This document shows positions 16,652 to 24,387 of a stretch of 57,462 nucleotides of DNA, one piece after another. Each line of letters opens with the position of its first letter. Within the stretch, counting starts at the first letter, position 1. The stretch is taken from positions 26,152 through 83,613 of the forward strand of contig NZ_JSYZ01000025.1 of the NCBI RefSeq assembly GCF_001293465.1. The letters are read 5' to 3'. Source of the DNA: Pseudomonas asplenii (lineage in GTDB: Bacteria; Pseudomonadota; Gammaproteobacteria; Pseudomonadales; Pseudomonadaceae). A program made the position numbers and the translations under genes. The notes beneath the pieces are model-generated. The model worked only from the letters and a program-made list of their open reading frames with translations, had not been told where the DNA came from and made no database searches.

Positions 16652-16670
16652 TTCGCGGGCAAGCCGCGAA
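16652..16670. repeat. degenerate REP element
   Basis: TTCGCGG, a GCAAG loop and CCGCGAA form a perfect 7-bp stem. The core resembles the TTCGCGGGCAAGCCCGGCTCC repeats found elsewhere in the window, but the outer part is lost. Confidence 0.6.
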
Positions 16671-16844
16671 GGGCCGCCACTGTGTTCCTTTAAGGCGCGC
16701 TTTCGCCCTCGTCTGCTCCCTTCTGTAACACCACCCTTCCCCCCGCCTTGACCCACGGCGCCCACCAGCCCCCCCCTAAGCCAAGGCTCTGCAACGAATT
16801 TCCCTGTCCAGCTGGAATCAGGCACAGTCATTGCTAATCTAATA

Positions 16845-16854
16845 TCGTATACGA
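16845..16854. promoter_or_regulatory. GTATAC operator upstream of the hydroxyproline ABC operon
   Basis: TCGTATACGA is a perfect 10-bp palindrome 49-58 bases before the start at 16903. The surrounding 14 bases (ATCGTATACGAAAT) recur exactly upstream of the deaminase gene at 22849, which points to a shared regulator, probably the GntR protein at 11464. Confidence 0.72.
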
Positions 16855-16902
16855 AATTCATAATACGATAACCAACACCACTCACCGACAAACGAGGCTT
16901 CC

Positions 16903-17721
16903 ATGAAAAATCCCGTTTTTGCCGCAGCGCTCAGTGTGGTTCTCAGCTCTTGCTTCATCGCCACGGCCCAGGCCGACAAGCTCGATGACATCATCAGTTC
17001 GGGCAAGCTGCGCTGTGCCGTCACCCTCGACTTCCCGCCGATGGGCTCGCGTGATGCCAACAACAAGCCGGTGGGCTTCGACGTCGACTATTGCAACGAC
17101 CTGGCAAAAGTCCTCGGCGTCACTGCCGAAGTCGTCGAAACGCCGTTTGCCGATCGTATCCCGGCCCTGATGTCCGACCGCGTCGACGTCATCACCGCCT
17201 CCACCTCCGACACCCTCGAACGGGCCAAGACCATTGGCATGAGCATCCCCTACTTCGCCTTCCAGATGGTGGTGCTGACCCGCGAGGACACCGGCATCAG
17301 CAAGTACGAGGATCTCAAGGGCAAGAATGTCGGCAACACCAGCAGCACCTACGAAGCCATCGCCCTGGAGAAGGACCAGAAGAGCTGGGGCAGCGGCAGC
17401 TTCCGTGCCTACCAGTCGCAGAACGACACCATCCTGGCCGTGGCCCAGGGCCACATCGACGCCACCGTGGTCACCAACACCGTGGCCGCCGCGACGCTCA
17501 AGTCCGGCAAGTACAAGGGCCTGAAGGTCGTCGGCAACGCCCCGTACGTGATCGACTATGTGTCGCTGGGTGCCGCCCGCAACGAGTACGGCCTGATCAA
17601 CTACCTCAACCTGTTCGTCAACCAGCAGGTACGGACCGGGCGCTACAAGGAACTGTTCACCAAGTGGGTCGGCACCGAGATTCCACCGACCGACCTGACC
17701 GTTCCCCACGTCTACTACTGA
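16903..17721 (+). CDS. polar amino acid ABC transporter binding protein, probable hydroxyproline receptor
   Basis: The 272-residue family 3 solute-binding protein has a signal peptide ending ATAQA (about residues 1-24). The fold motifs LRCAVTLDFPPMGSRD, KPVGFDVDYCNDLAKVLG and GKNVGNTSSTYEAIALEK are those of polar amino acid receptors. It is the first gene of an operon with aconitase X, two permeases and an ATPase, inside the hydroxyproline cluster and behind the GTATAC operator. Hydroxyproline isomers are therefore the most likely ligands, by inference. Confidence 0.88.
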   Translation: MKNPVFAAALSVVLSSCFIATAQADKLDDIISSGKLRCAVTLDFPPMGSRDANNKPVGFDVDYCNDLAKVLGVTAEVVETPFADRIPALMSDRVDVITASTSDTLERAKTIGMSIPYFAFQMVVLTREDTGISKYEDLKGKNVGNTSSTYEAIALEKDQKSWGSGSFRAYQSQNDTILAVAQGHIDATVVTNTVAAATLKSGKYKGLKVVGNAPYVIDYVSLGAARNEYGLINYLNLFVNQQVRTGRYKELFTKWVGTEIPPTDLTVPHVYY

Positions 17722-17731
17722 GGACCGCTCG

Positions 17732-19495
17732 ATGCCCAGCACGCCCACTGTCCTGAGCGGACGCAGTCTGGTCGAAGGGTCTGCCCAAGGTCCCCTGCTG
17801 TTCGCCGATGTCGGCCTGAGTTTCTGGGGTGGCGTCGATCCGTTCAGCGGCGAGGTGATCGATCGCCATCATCCCCTCAGCGGCCAGCACCTGAGCGGCT
17901 GTGTGCTGGCATTGCCCAGCGGGCGCGGCTCCTGCACCGGCAGCAGCGTCATGATGGAGGCGATCAGCAACGGCCATGCGCCTGCCGCCCTGGTGCTGGC
18001 CGAGGCCGATGAGATCCTGACGTTGGGTGTGTGGGTGGCCCAGGTGATTTTCGACCGCTCTCTGCCGGTGCTGTGCATCGGCAGGGAGGCCTTTGCCGCC
18101 TTGCGCGGCCAGGCCTTCGCCCGGGTGGAAAATACTCGCCTGAGCCTGTTCGATGCCTGCCCTGCGGATGGCTGGCAGGTCACGCCAACGCCTCCCTCCT
18201 TTCGCCCGGCAATCGGCAGCGTCGAACTCAGCGAGTACGACCGCAGCCTGCTGGACGGCCACTATGGCAAGGCCGCCCAGGTGGCCATGCAGATCGTCCT
18301 GCGAATGGCCGGGCTGCAAGGTGCCACAGCCCTGCTGGACGTGACCCAGGCCCATATCGATGGCTGCATCTATACGGGCCCGGCGAGCCTGCGCTTTGCC
18401 GAACAACTGGTGCAATGGGGCGCGCGGGTACGCGTCCCGACCACCCTCAATTCCATCTCCGTGGACCAGCGGCGCTGGCGCGAGCTGGGGGTCGACGCGG
18501 CCCTCGGCGAGCCCGCCAGCGCCCTGGGCAACGCCTACATGGCCATGGGTGCGCAACTGAGCTACACCTGCGCGCCGTACCTGCTCGACAGCGCCCCCAA
18601 GGCCGGCGAGCAGATCGTCTGGGCCGAATCCAACGCCGTGGTCTACGCCAACAGCGTGCTCGGTGCCCGAACCCAGAAATACCCCGATTACCTGGACATC
18701 TGCATCGCCCTGACCGGCCGCGCCCCATTGACCGGCTGCCACCTGGCCGAACGGCGCAAGGCACAGTTGCAGATCGAGGTGCCAACCTTGAACGCGTTGG
18801 ACGATGCGTTCTACCCGCTGCTCGGCTACCACATCGGCACGCTGTGCGGCAGCCGTATCCCCCTGGTGCGCGGGCTGGAACGCAGCCGGCCCGACCTCGA
18901 CGATCTCAAGGCGTTTGGCGCCGCGTTCGCCACCACTTCGGCGGCACCCCTGTTCCATATCGCCGGGGTCACCCCCGAGGCGCTCGATCCGGCACAGGTG
19001 GCGGATGCATCGCTGCCTGTGGAGCGCATCGACCTGGCCGGGCTGCTGGAAAGCTGGCACGAACTCAACAGCGCCCGCAGCCCATCGGTGGATGTCATCT
19101 CGCTGGGCAATCCGCACTTCTCCCTCGGCGAGTTCGCCCACCTGGCGCGGTTGTGCCAGGGCCGACACAAGCATCCGTCGGTGATCATGGCGATCACCTG
19201 TGGCCGCGCGGTGCTGGAACAGGCCCGTGCGGCGGGATATCTGGAGCCGATCGAAGCCTTCGGCGCCACGCTGATCACCGACACCTGCTGGTGCATGGTC
19301 GGCGAACCGGTGATCCCGCCGGGCGCCCGCACGCTGATGACCAACTCCGGCAAGTACGCCCACTACGCTCCCGGCCTGGTCGGACGCAGCGTGCACTTCG
19401 CCAGCCTCGCCGAATGCGTCGACAGCGCCTGCACCGCCCAGGCCAGTGGGCGCCTGCCGGCCTGGTTGCAACAGGAGGAGGCGGCCCATGTTTAA
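17732..19495 (+). CDS. acnX: aconitase X, probable cis-3-hydroxy-L-proline dehydratase
   Basis: The 587-residue protein is a fusion of the AcnX small part (DUF126-like, about residues 1-135, with LPSGRGSCTGSSVMMEAI) and the large part (DUF521-like, about 185-580, with LDVTQAHIDGCIYTGP and ITDTCWCMVGEPVIPPG). Bacterial AcnX proteins from hydroxyproline loci have been shown to dehydrate cis-3-hydroxy-L-proline to pyrroline-2-carboxylate; archaeal relatives are mevalonate-5-phosphate dehydratases. The gene lies between the binding-protein and permease genes and overlaps the latter by eight bases. The reductase that would turn the product into proline is not in the window. Confidence 0.85.
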   Translation: MPSTPTVLSGRSLVEGSAQGPLLFADVGLSFWGGVDPFSGEVIDRHHPLSGQHLSGCVLALPSGRGSCTGSSVMMEAISNGHAPAALVLAEADEILTLGVWVAQVIFDRSLPVLCIGREAFAALRGQAFARVENTRLSLFDACPADGWQVTPTPPSFRPAIGSVELSEYDRSLLDGHYGKAAQVAMQIVLRMAGLQGATALLDVTQAHIDGCIYTGPASLRFAEQLVQWGARVRVPTTLNSISVDQRRWRELGVDAALGEPASALGNAYMAMGAQLSYTCAPYLLDSAPKAGEQIVWAESNAVVYANSVLGARTQKYPDYLDICIALTGRAPLTGCHLAERRKAQLQIEVPTLNALDDAFYPLLGYHIGTLCGSRIPLVRGLERSRPDLDDLKAFGAAFATTSAAPLFHIAGVTPEALDPAQVADASLPVERIDLAGLLESWHELNSARSPSVDVISLGNPHFSLGEFAHLARLCQGRHKHPSVIMAITCGRAVLEQARAAGYLEPIEAFGATLITDTCWCMVGEPVIPPGARTLMTNSGKYAHYAPGLVGRSVHFASLAECVDSACTAQASGRLPAWLQQEEAAHV

Positions 19496-20159
19496 TTTCA
19501 GCTACACCTTCCAGTGGCGCGCGGCGTTCCGCGCCCTGCCCGACATGCTCAGCGGCGCCTGGGTGACTTTCGAGACCGCCGCCCTGTCGATGATCTTCGG
19601 CGTGCTGATCGCCCTGACCCTGACAGTGATGCGCGAGGCCAGACAACCGTTGCCGCGCGGTTTCGCCAACGGCTGGGTGTCGATCGCCCGCAACACCCCA
19701 TCACTGTTCCAGATCTACATCCTGTATTTCGGCCTCGGCTCGCTGGGGCTGCATGTCAGTTCCTGGTTCGCACTGCTCGCCGGGATCACCTTCAACAACG
19801 CCGGCTACCTGGCGGAGAACTTCCGTGGCGGCCTCAAGGCGGTGCCCGGCACCCAGATGCGCGCCGCGCGCTCGCTGGGCATGAGCGCCTTCCAGGCCTA
19901 CCGGATGATCGTCGTGCCGCAGTTGCTGCGGGTGGTGTTCTACCCCCTGACCAACCAGATGGTCTGGGCGGTGCTGATGACCTCCCTGGGGGTGGTGGTG
20001 GGGCTCAACAACGACCTGACCGGGGTGACCCAGGAATACAACGTCAAGACGTTCCGCACCTTCGAATACTTCGCCATCGCGGCGGTGCTGTATTACCTGA
20101 TCGCCAAGGCGATCGTCGCGATAGCCCGGCTGTTGTCCTGGCGGCTGTTCCGTTACTGA
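19488..20159 (+). CDS. polar amino acid ABC transporter permease 1
   Basis: This 223-residue HisM/GlnP-type permease has about five membrane segments and the EAA loop RAARSLGMSAFQAYRMIVVP near residue 125. It starts eight bases inside the end of acnX (GGAGGAGG just upstream of the ATG at 19488), so the two are coupled. With the next permease it forms the heterodimeric channel of the hydroxyproline importer. Confidence 0.88.
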   Translation: MFNFSYTFQWRAAFRALPDMLSGAWVTFETAALSMIFGVLIALTLTVMREARQPLPRGFANGWVSIARNTPSLFQIYILYFGLGSLGLHVSSWFALLAGITFNNAGYLAENFRGGLKAVPGTQMRAARSLGMSAFQAYRMIVVPQLLRVVFYPLTNQMVWAVLMTSLGVVVGLNNDLTGVTQEYNVKTFRTFEYFAIAAVLYYLIAKAIVAIARLLSWRLFRY

Positions 20160-20172
20160 GGGGGTCTGCTCG

Positions 20173-20823
20173 ATGTTCTCTACCAGTCTTACCGCCAATG
20201 ACCTGCTGTTCCTGCTCAGCGGCGCGTGGGTCACGCTGCAACTGACGTTCTGGGCGATCCTGCTGGGCAGCGTCGCCGGCCTGTTGTTCGGCCTGCTGCG
20301 CGCACTGCTGCCGCGGGTGAGCTTGCCGCTGGCCTGGGTGCTGGACGTGTTTCGCAGCGTGCCGCTGCTGATCCAGTTCGTCCTGTTCAACTCGTTCAAG
20401 AGCATCCTGGGCCTGAAGATCAGCGCCTTTTCGGTCGGCTGCATCGTGCTGGGCATCTACGCCGCCGCGTACTTCACCGAGATCGTGCGCAGCGGCGTGC
20501 TGTCGGTGCCGCCGAGCGTGCGCCGGGCCAGCCGCTCGCTGGGGCTGAGCTACCTGCAGGACCTGCGCTGGATCGTCCTGCCGATGGCCACGCGGGTGGC
20601 CTTCCCCGGCTGGCTGAACCTGGTGCTGGGGGTCATGAAGGACACCGCGCTGGTGATGTGGATCGGCATCATCGAGCTGTTGCGCGCCTCGCAGACCATC
20701 GTCACGCGCATCCAGGAACCGCTGCTGGTGCTGTGCATCGCGGGCCTTATCTACTACGTCATGAGCCTGGTGGTCGCTCGCCTGGGCGCTCGTCTGGAAA
20801 GAAGGTGGCAAGAAAATGATTGA
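20173..20823 (+). CDS. polar amino acid ABC transporter permease 2
   Basis: This 216-residue permease has the EAA loop RRASRSLGLSYLQDLRWIVL around residue 116 and hydrophobic segments matching the HisQ/GltK family. GAGGGG lies about 10 bases before the ATG. It overlaps the ATPase gene by eight bases. It is the second membrane subunit of the same importer. Confidence 0.88.
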   Translation: MFSTSLTANDLLFLLSGAWVTLQLTFWAILLGSVAGLLFGLLRALLPRVSLPLAWVLDVFRSVPLLIQFVLFNSFKSILGLKISAFSVGCIVLGIYAAAYFTEIVRSGVLSVPPSVRRASRSLGLSYLQDLRWIVLPMATRVAFPGWLNLVLGVMKDTALVMWIGIIELLRASQTIVTRIQEPLLVLCIAGLIYYVMSLVVARLGARLERRWQEND

Positions 20824-21538
20824 GATCGACAACGTACACAAATCCTTCGGCGACCTGGAAGTGGTCAAGGGCGTCAGCCTGACGGTGAACAAGGGCGAGG
20901 TGGTGTCGATCATCGGTGGCTCCGGTTCCGGCAAGTCGACCCTGCTGATGTGCATCAATGGCCTGGAGTCGATCCACAAGGGTAGCATCCGCGTCGACGG
21001 CATCGAGGTCCACGACCGCGCCACCGACCTGAACAAGTTGCGGCAGAAGATCGGCATCGTGTTCCAGCAGTGGAACGCCTTTCCGCACCTGACGGTGCTG
21101 GAGAACGTGATGCTGGCGCCGCGCAAGGTGCTCGGCAAGAGCCGGCAGGACGCCGAGGAACTGGCGGTGCGCCAGCTCACCCATGTCGGCCTGGGCGACA
21201 AGCTCAAGACCTTTCCCGGCAAGCTCTCCGGCGGCCAGCAGCAGCGCATGGCGATCGCCCGCGCCCTGGCGATGTCACCGGATTACATGTTGTTCGACGA
21301 AGCCACCTCGGCACTCGACCCGCAACTGGTCGGTGAGGTGCTGGACACCATGCGCATGCTCGCCGAGGACGGCATGACCATGGTTCTGGTGACCCATGAG
21401 ATCCGTTTCGCCCGGGACGTTTCCGACCGCGTGGCGTTCTTTCGCAACGGCCTGGTGCATGAGATCGGCTCGCCCGATCAGGTCATCGGCAATCCACGGC
21501 AGCCGGAGACGGCGGCGTTTCTCAAGTCGGTCAAGTAG
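20816..21538 (+). CDS. polar amino acid ABC transporter ATPase
   Basis: The 240-residue ATPase is of standard HisP/GlnQ length, with Walker A GGSGSGKST near residues 34-42, signature LSGGQQQRMAIARAL, Walker B YMLFDEATSALD and the switch His in LVTHEIRFARDV. An E-to-A change follows the D-E pair (DEATSALDP, common in this family) and does not remove the catalytic Glu. It completes the importer operon and is followed by a REP pair. Confidence 0.9.
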   Translation: MIEIDNVHKSFGDLEVVKGVSLTVNKGEVVSIIGGSGSGKSTLLMCINGLESIHKGSIRVDGIEVHDRATDLNKLRQKIGIVFQQWNAFPHLTVLENVMLAPRKVLGKSRQDAEELAVRQLTHVGLGDKLKTFPGKLSGGQQQRMAIARALAMSPDYMLFDEATSALDPQLVGEVLDTMRMLAEDGMTMVLVTHEIRFARDVSDRVAFFRNGLVHEIGSPDQVIGNPRQPETAAFLKSVK

Positions 21539-21559
21539 AAATGCCCCCCAATCCCTTTA

Positions 21560-21651
21560 GGAGCCGGGCTTGCCCGCGAACCGCCGAAGGCGGCCGTTCA
21601 CCTCGCCAGCGTCGCAGCCTGGCCGGCGCTTTCGCGGGCACGCCCGGCTCC
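21560..21651. repeat. inverted REP pair (REPIN-like)
   Basis: The 21-bp REP at 21560-21580 is repeated in inverted orientation at 21631-21651 with one mismatch, separated by 50 bases. Such doublets are typical of Pseudomonas. It lies between the ATPase gene and the Ser/Cys epimerase gene and probably stabilises or ends the upstream transcript. Confidence 0.85.
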
Positions 21652-21693
21652 GACAGGGGGACCGTTAAGCAGACACGAAAGGAGGAGTATGCA

Positions 21694-22722
21694 ATGCGTT
21701 CTTCGAAGATCGTTCATGTAGTCAGTTGCCATGCCGAAGGCGAAGTCGGCGATGTGATCGTCGGCGGTGTCGCCCCGCCGCCGGGCGCCACCGTGTGGGA
21801 GCAGTCACGCTGGATCGCCCAGGATGAAACCCTGCGCAACTTCGTCCTCAACGAACCGCGCGGCGGCGTGTTCCGCCACGTCAACCTGCTGGTGCCGGCC
21901 AAGGACCCGCGGGCGCAGATGGCCTGGATCATCATGGAGCCGGCCGACACGCCGCCGATGTCCGGCTCCAATTCGCTGTGCGTGTCCACGGTGCTGCTCG
22001 ACAGCGGCATCCTGCCGATGACCGAACCGCAAACGCGCCTGGTGCTGGAGGCTCCCGGCGGCCTGATCGAAGCCGTAGCCGAATGCCGGGACGGCAAGGT
22101 CCAGCGGGTGGAAATCAGGAATGTACCGTCGTTCGCCGACCGCCTCGACGCCTGGATCGAAGTCGAAGGCCTGGGCTCGCTCCAGGTCGATACGGCCTAC
22201 GGCGGCGACAGTTTCGCCATCGTCGACGCCCGGCGCCTGGGTTTTGCGATTCGCCCCGATGAGGCCCGGGATCTGGTCGAGACCGGCCTGAGGATCACCC
22301 GTGCCGCCAACGAACAGCTGGGTTTCGTCCACCCGCTGAACCCGGACTGGTCGCATATCTCCTTCTGCCAGATCGCCGCCCCGGTGATCTACGAGAACGG
22401 TATCGCCACGGCTGCCAACGCGGTGGTGATTCGCCCCGGCAAGATCGACCGCTCGCCCTGCGGTACCGGCTGCTCGGCGCGCATGGCGGTGCTACAGGCC
22501 AAGGGGGTGCTGAAGGTCGGCGAACGCTTCATCGGCCGCTCGATCATCGGCTCCGAGTTCCACTGCCGCATCGACTCACAGACCGAGCTGGCCGGGCGTA
22601 CGGCGATCTATCCGTGCCTGTCCGGCCGGGCCTGGATCACCGGTACCCACCAGTTGCTGCTCGACCCCGCTGACCCGTGGCCACAGGGCTATCGACTGTC
22701 GGACACCTGGCCGGGAGCCTGA
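21694..22722 (+). CDS. proline racemase family protein with Ser/Cys dyad, probable hydroxyproline 2-epimerase
   Basis: The 342-residue protein is a paralogue of the epimerase at 12245, but the first catalytic position is Ser (S90 in PPMSGSNSLC) and the second Cys (C256 in DRSPCGTGCSAR). Ser/Cys members are reported as 3- or 4-hydroxyproline epimerases, whereas Thr/Cys members are trans-3-hydroxyproline dehydratases. ATG at 21694 has AAAGGAGGAG upstream. With AcnX nearby, a role in 3-hydroxyproline metabolism is attractive, but 4-hydroxyproline cannot be excluded. It lies just before the deaminase gene. Confidence 0.82.
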   Translation: MRSSKIVHVVSCHAEGEVGDVIVGGVAPPPGATVWEQSRWIAQDETLRNFVLNEPRGGVFRHVNLLVPAKDPRAQMAWIIMEPADTPPMSGSNSLCVSTVLLDSGILPMTEPQTRLVLEAPGGLIEAVAECRDGKVQRVEIRNVPSFADRLDAWIEVEGLGSLQVDTAYGGDSFAIVDARRLGFAIRPDEARDLVETGLRITRAANEQLGFVHPLNPDWSHISFCQIAAPVIYENGIATAANAVVIRPGKIDRSPCGTGCSARMAVLQAKGVLKVGERFIGRSIIGSEFHCRIDSQTELAGRTAIYPCLSGRAWITGTHQLLLDPADPWPQGYRLSDTWPGA

Positions 22723-22813
22723 TGCCCCACTGATTAAATACCCATTGCACGACCTTGCGGCGCTGGAACGGCGCCCGCTGAAACACACGAATCGCAGATT
22801 TTTATCAACCACA

Positions 22814-22823
22814 TCGTATACGA
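22814..22823. promoter_or_regulatory. GTATAC operator upstream of the deaminase gene
   Basis: TCGTATACGA is a perfect palindrome 26-35 bases before the start at 22849, and its 14-base context is identical to the site at 16845. It would overlap a promoter, which fits repression. Confidence 0.72.
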
Positions 22824-22848
22824 AATACAATTAAACCAGGAGTCCATC

Positions 22849-23766
22849 ATGAGTAAACGCATCAACTGGAGCGGCGTCTTCCCCGCGGTCACCACCCAAT
22901 TCAACGACGATTTCTCCATCAACCTGGAAAAGACTCACCAAGTGATTTCCAACGTGATCCGCGATGGCGTCTCGGGCCTGGTGGTCTGTGGCTCGGTCGG
23001 CGAAAACACCTCGCTGACCGCCGAGGAAAAGATCGCCGTCACCGAAGTCGCGGTGGCCGCCTCCGGGGGCCGGGTGCCGGTGATCTGCGGTGTGGCCGAG
23101 TTCACCAGCGTGCAAGCGGCCAAGGTCGCGAACTCGGTGCGCAAGGTCGGGGTCGACGGGGTCATGCTGATGCCGGCGCTGGTCTATGGCTCCAAGCCGT
23201 TCGAGACCGCCGAGCACTTTCGCTATGTGGCCAGGCATGCCGACGTGCCGCTGATGGTCTACAACAACCCGCCGATCTACAAGAACGACGTCACCCCGGA
23301 CATCCTGATTTCCCTGGCCGACTGCGACAACGTGGTGTGCTTCAAGGACTCCTCCGGCGACACCCGCCGTTTCATCGACGTGCGCAATGAAGTCGGCGAT
23401 CGGTTCGTGCTGTTCGCCGGTCTCGACGACGTGGTGCTGGAGAGTATCGCAGTGGGCGCCGAGGGTTGGGTGTCGGGGATGTCCAACGTGTTTCCCAAGG
23501 AAGGCGAAACCATCTTCCGCCTGGCCAAGGCCGGGCGCTTCGCCGAGGCGATGCCGATCTATGAATGGCTGATGCCGATCCTGCACCTCGATGCGCGGCC
23601 GGACCTGGTGCAGTGCATCAAGCTGTGCGAAGCCATCGCCGGCCGCGGCAGCGCCCTGACCCGCCCACCGCGCCTGGCACTGCCGGAGGCCGATCGGCTG
23701 TTCGTCGAGCAGATCATGGCCAAGGCCCTGGCCAACCGACCGGTGTTGCCGGACGTGGGGCTCTGA
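22849..23766 (+). CDS. lhpC: pyrroline-4-hydroxy-2-carboxylate deaminase (DapA family)
   Basis: The 305-residue protein is of the dihydrodipicolinate synthase family, with the Schiff-base Lys at K166 (CFKDSSGD) and the Tyr at Y138 (VYNNPP). In hydroxyproline loci this family member deaminates and dehydrates pyrroline-4-hydroxy-2-carboxylate to 2-oxoglutarate semialdehyde. AGGAG lies upstream of the ATG. It has its own GTATAC operator. The dehydrogenase for the last step to 2-oxoglutarate is absent from the window and must be encoded elsewhere. Confidence 0.88.
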   Translation: MSKRINWSGVFPAVTTQFNDDFSINLEKTHQVISNVIRDGVSGLVVCGSVGENTSLTAEEKIAVTEVAVAASGGRVPVICGVAEFTSVQAAKVANSVRKVGVDGVMLMPALVYGSKPFETAEHFRYVARHADVPLMVYNNPPIYKNDVTPDILISLADCDNVVCFKDSSGDTRRFIDVRNEVGDRFVLFAGLDDVVLESIAVGAEGWVSGMSNVFPKEGETIFRLAKAGRFAEAMPIYEWLMPILHLDARPDLVQCIKLCEAIAGRGSALTRPPRLALPEADRLFVEQIMAKALANRPVLPDVGL

Positions 23767-23773
23767 GCTCGGA

Positions 23774-23811
23774 GCCGGGGCAGCCTGCCAATCGGCTTAG
23801 GCTGTCCCGGC
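23774..23811. terminator. strong hairpin after the deaminase gene
   Basis: GCCGGGGCAGCCT and AGGCTGTCCCGGC pair over 13 bases with a single G-U pair and a 12-base loop, seven bases after the stop. The T tract is poor (CTCTT), but stem strength supports a terminator. Confidence 0.6.
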
Positions 23812-23814
23812 CTC

Positions 23815-23904
23815 TTCGCGGGCAAGCCCGGCTCCTACAGAGGCTGTGTCGAATTCAGGTCATGTGGACGACGCAAAACGCCAGGAGCCGGGCTCGCCCG
23901 CGAA
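23815..23904. repeat. inverted REP pair (REPIN-like)
   Basis: TTCGCGGGCAAGCCCGGCTCC-type REP copies lie in opposite orientation at 23815-23835 and 23884-23904. They separate the hydroxyproline cluster from the RcnB-like gene on the other strand. Confidence 0.85.
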
Positions 23905-23932
23905 TAATTCGGCACAGCTATCGGGTCAGGGC

Positions 23933-24238
23933 TCATTGTTTTACCGGTTTGAGTTCAATGATCTTGCCGTTGGTGATTGCCACCAGCACATACTGATTCT
24001 TGATTTTCACCCACTGGCTGTCCTCCTCCGGAGCATGCAGGCCGCGTTTCTTCCAGTCATGCAGCGCCTGTGACTCACGCTGGTAAACCGCCGGGGCGCG
24101 GTCGCCGACCACCAGCTCACCGCTGCTGAAAGTGGAAGGGACTTTTTCATCGGAGGACTGCGCCGCCTGCAGCGGCAGTGTCACAACGGCCGAACAGGCC
24201 ACCAGGGACAATCCGGCAATCAGGGATTTCACGGTCAT
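23933..24238 (-). CDS. small RcnB-like periplasmic protein
   Basis: The 101-residue protein has a signal peptide (LIAGLSLVACSAVVTLPLQAA, abbreviated here to its first part: SLIAGLSLVACSAVV) and a C-terminal segment with the RcnB pattern: LHDWKKRGLHAP, then W-V-K-I-K-N-Q-Y-V-L and a G-K-I-I-E-L end. RcnB of E. coli modulates nickel/cobalt homeostasis, but many small relatives in Pseudomonas have no known role. It stands alone, convergent with the deaminase gene. Confidence 0.68.
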   Translation of the reverse strand: MTVKSLIAGLSLVACSAVVTLPLQAAQSSDEKVPSTFSSGELVVGDRAPAVYQRESQALHDWKKRGLHAPEEDSQWVKIKNQYVLVAITNGKIIELKPVKQ

Positions 24239-24331
24239 GGACGACTCCTTGGCTCAAGACGGATGCAAAGGGTCTGACCGCGGCACAGGAAAATCATTCG
24301 ATTCAACGGGGCCTGTGAAAGCCGGATGCAA

Positions 24332-24357
24332 AAACGCCACTCGGGTGAGTGGCGTTT
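24332..24357. terminator. intrinsic terminator after mqo
   Basis: AAACGCCACTC, a GGGT loop and GAGTGGCGTTT form a perfect 11-bp stem with flanking A and T runs on the two sides, so it can act for the minus-strand mqo gene, whose stop is 31 bases away. Confidence 0.85.
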
Positions 24358-24387
24358 CTGTGAGACTCGAAACTCGATCAGGGTCGC

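Larger units (their letters stand above)
16602..16902. other. intergenic promoter region of the transporter operon
   Basis: This 301-base gap has no coding signal. Its left part holds a REP-like hairpin and a C-rich stretch; its right part is AT-rich and holds the GTATAC operator and an adjacent half-site-like TAATACGATA, so the transporter operon promoter should lie here. Confidence 0.6.

Noticed and set aside
17657..19489. Long antisense frame opposite acnX
   Set aside because: Its composition (Gln, Gly, Ala, His-rich) is typical of antisense frames in high-GC genes, and no domain is recognisable, while the plus strand encodes intact aconitase X.
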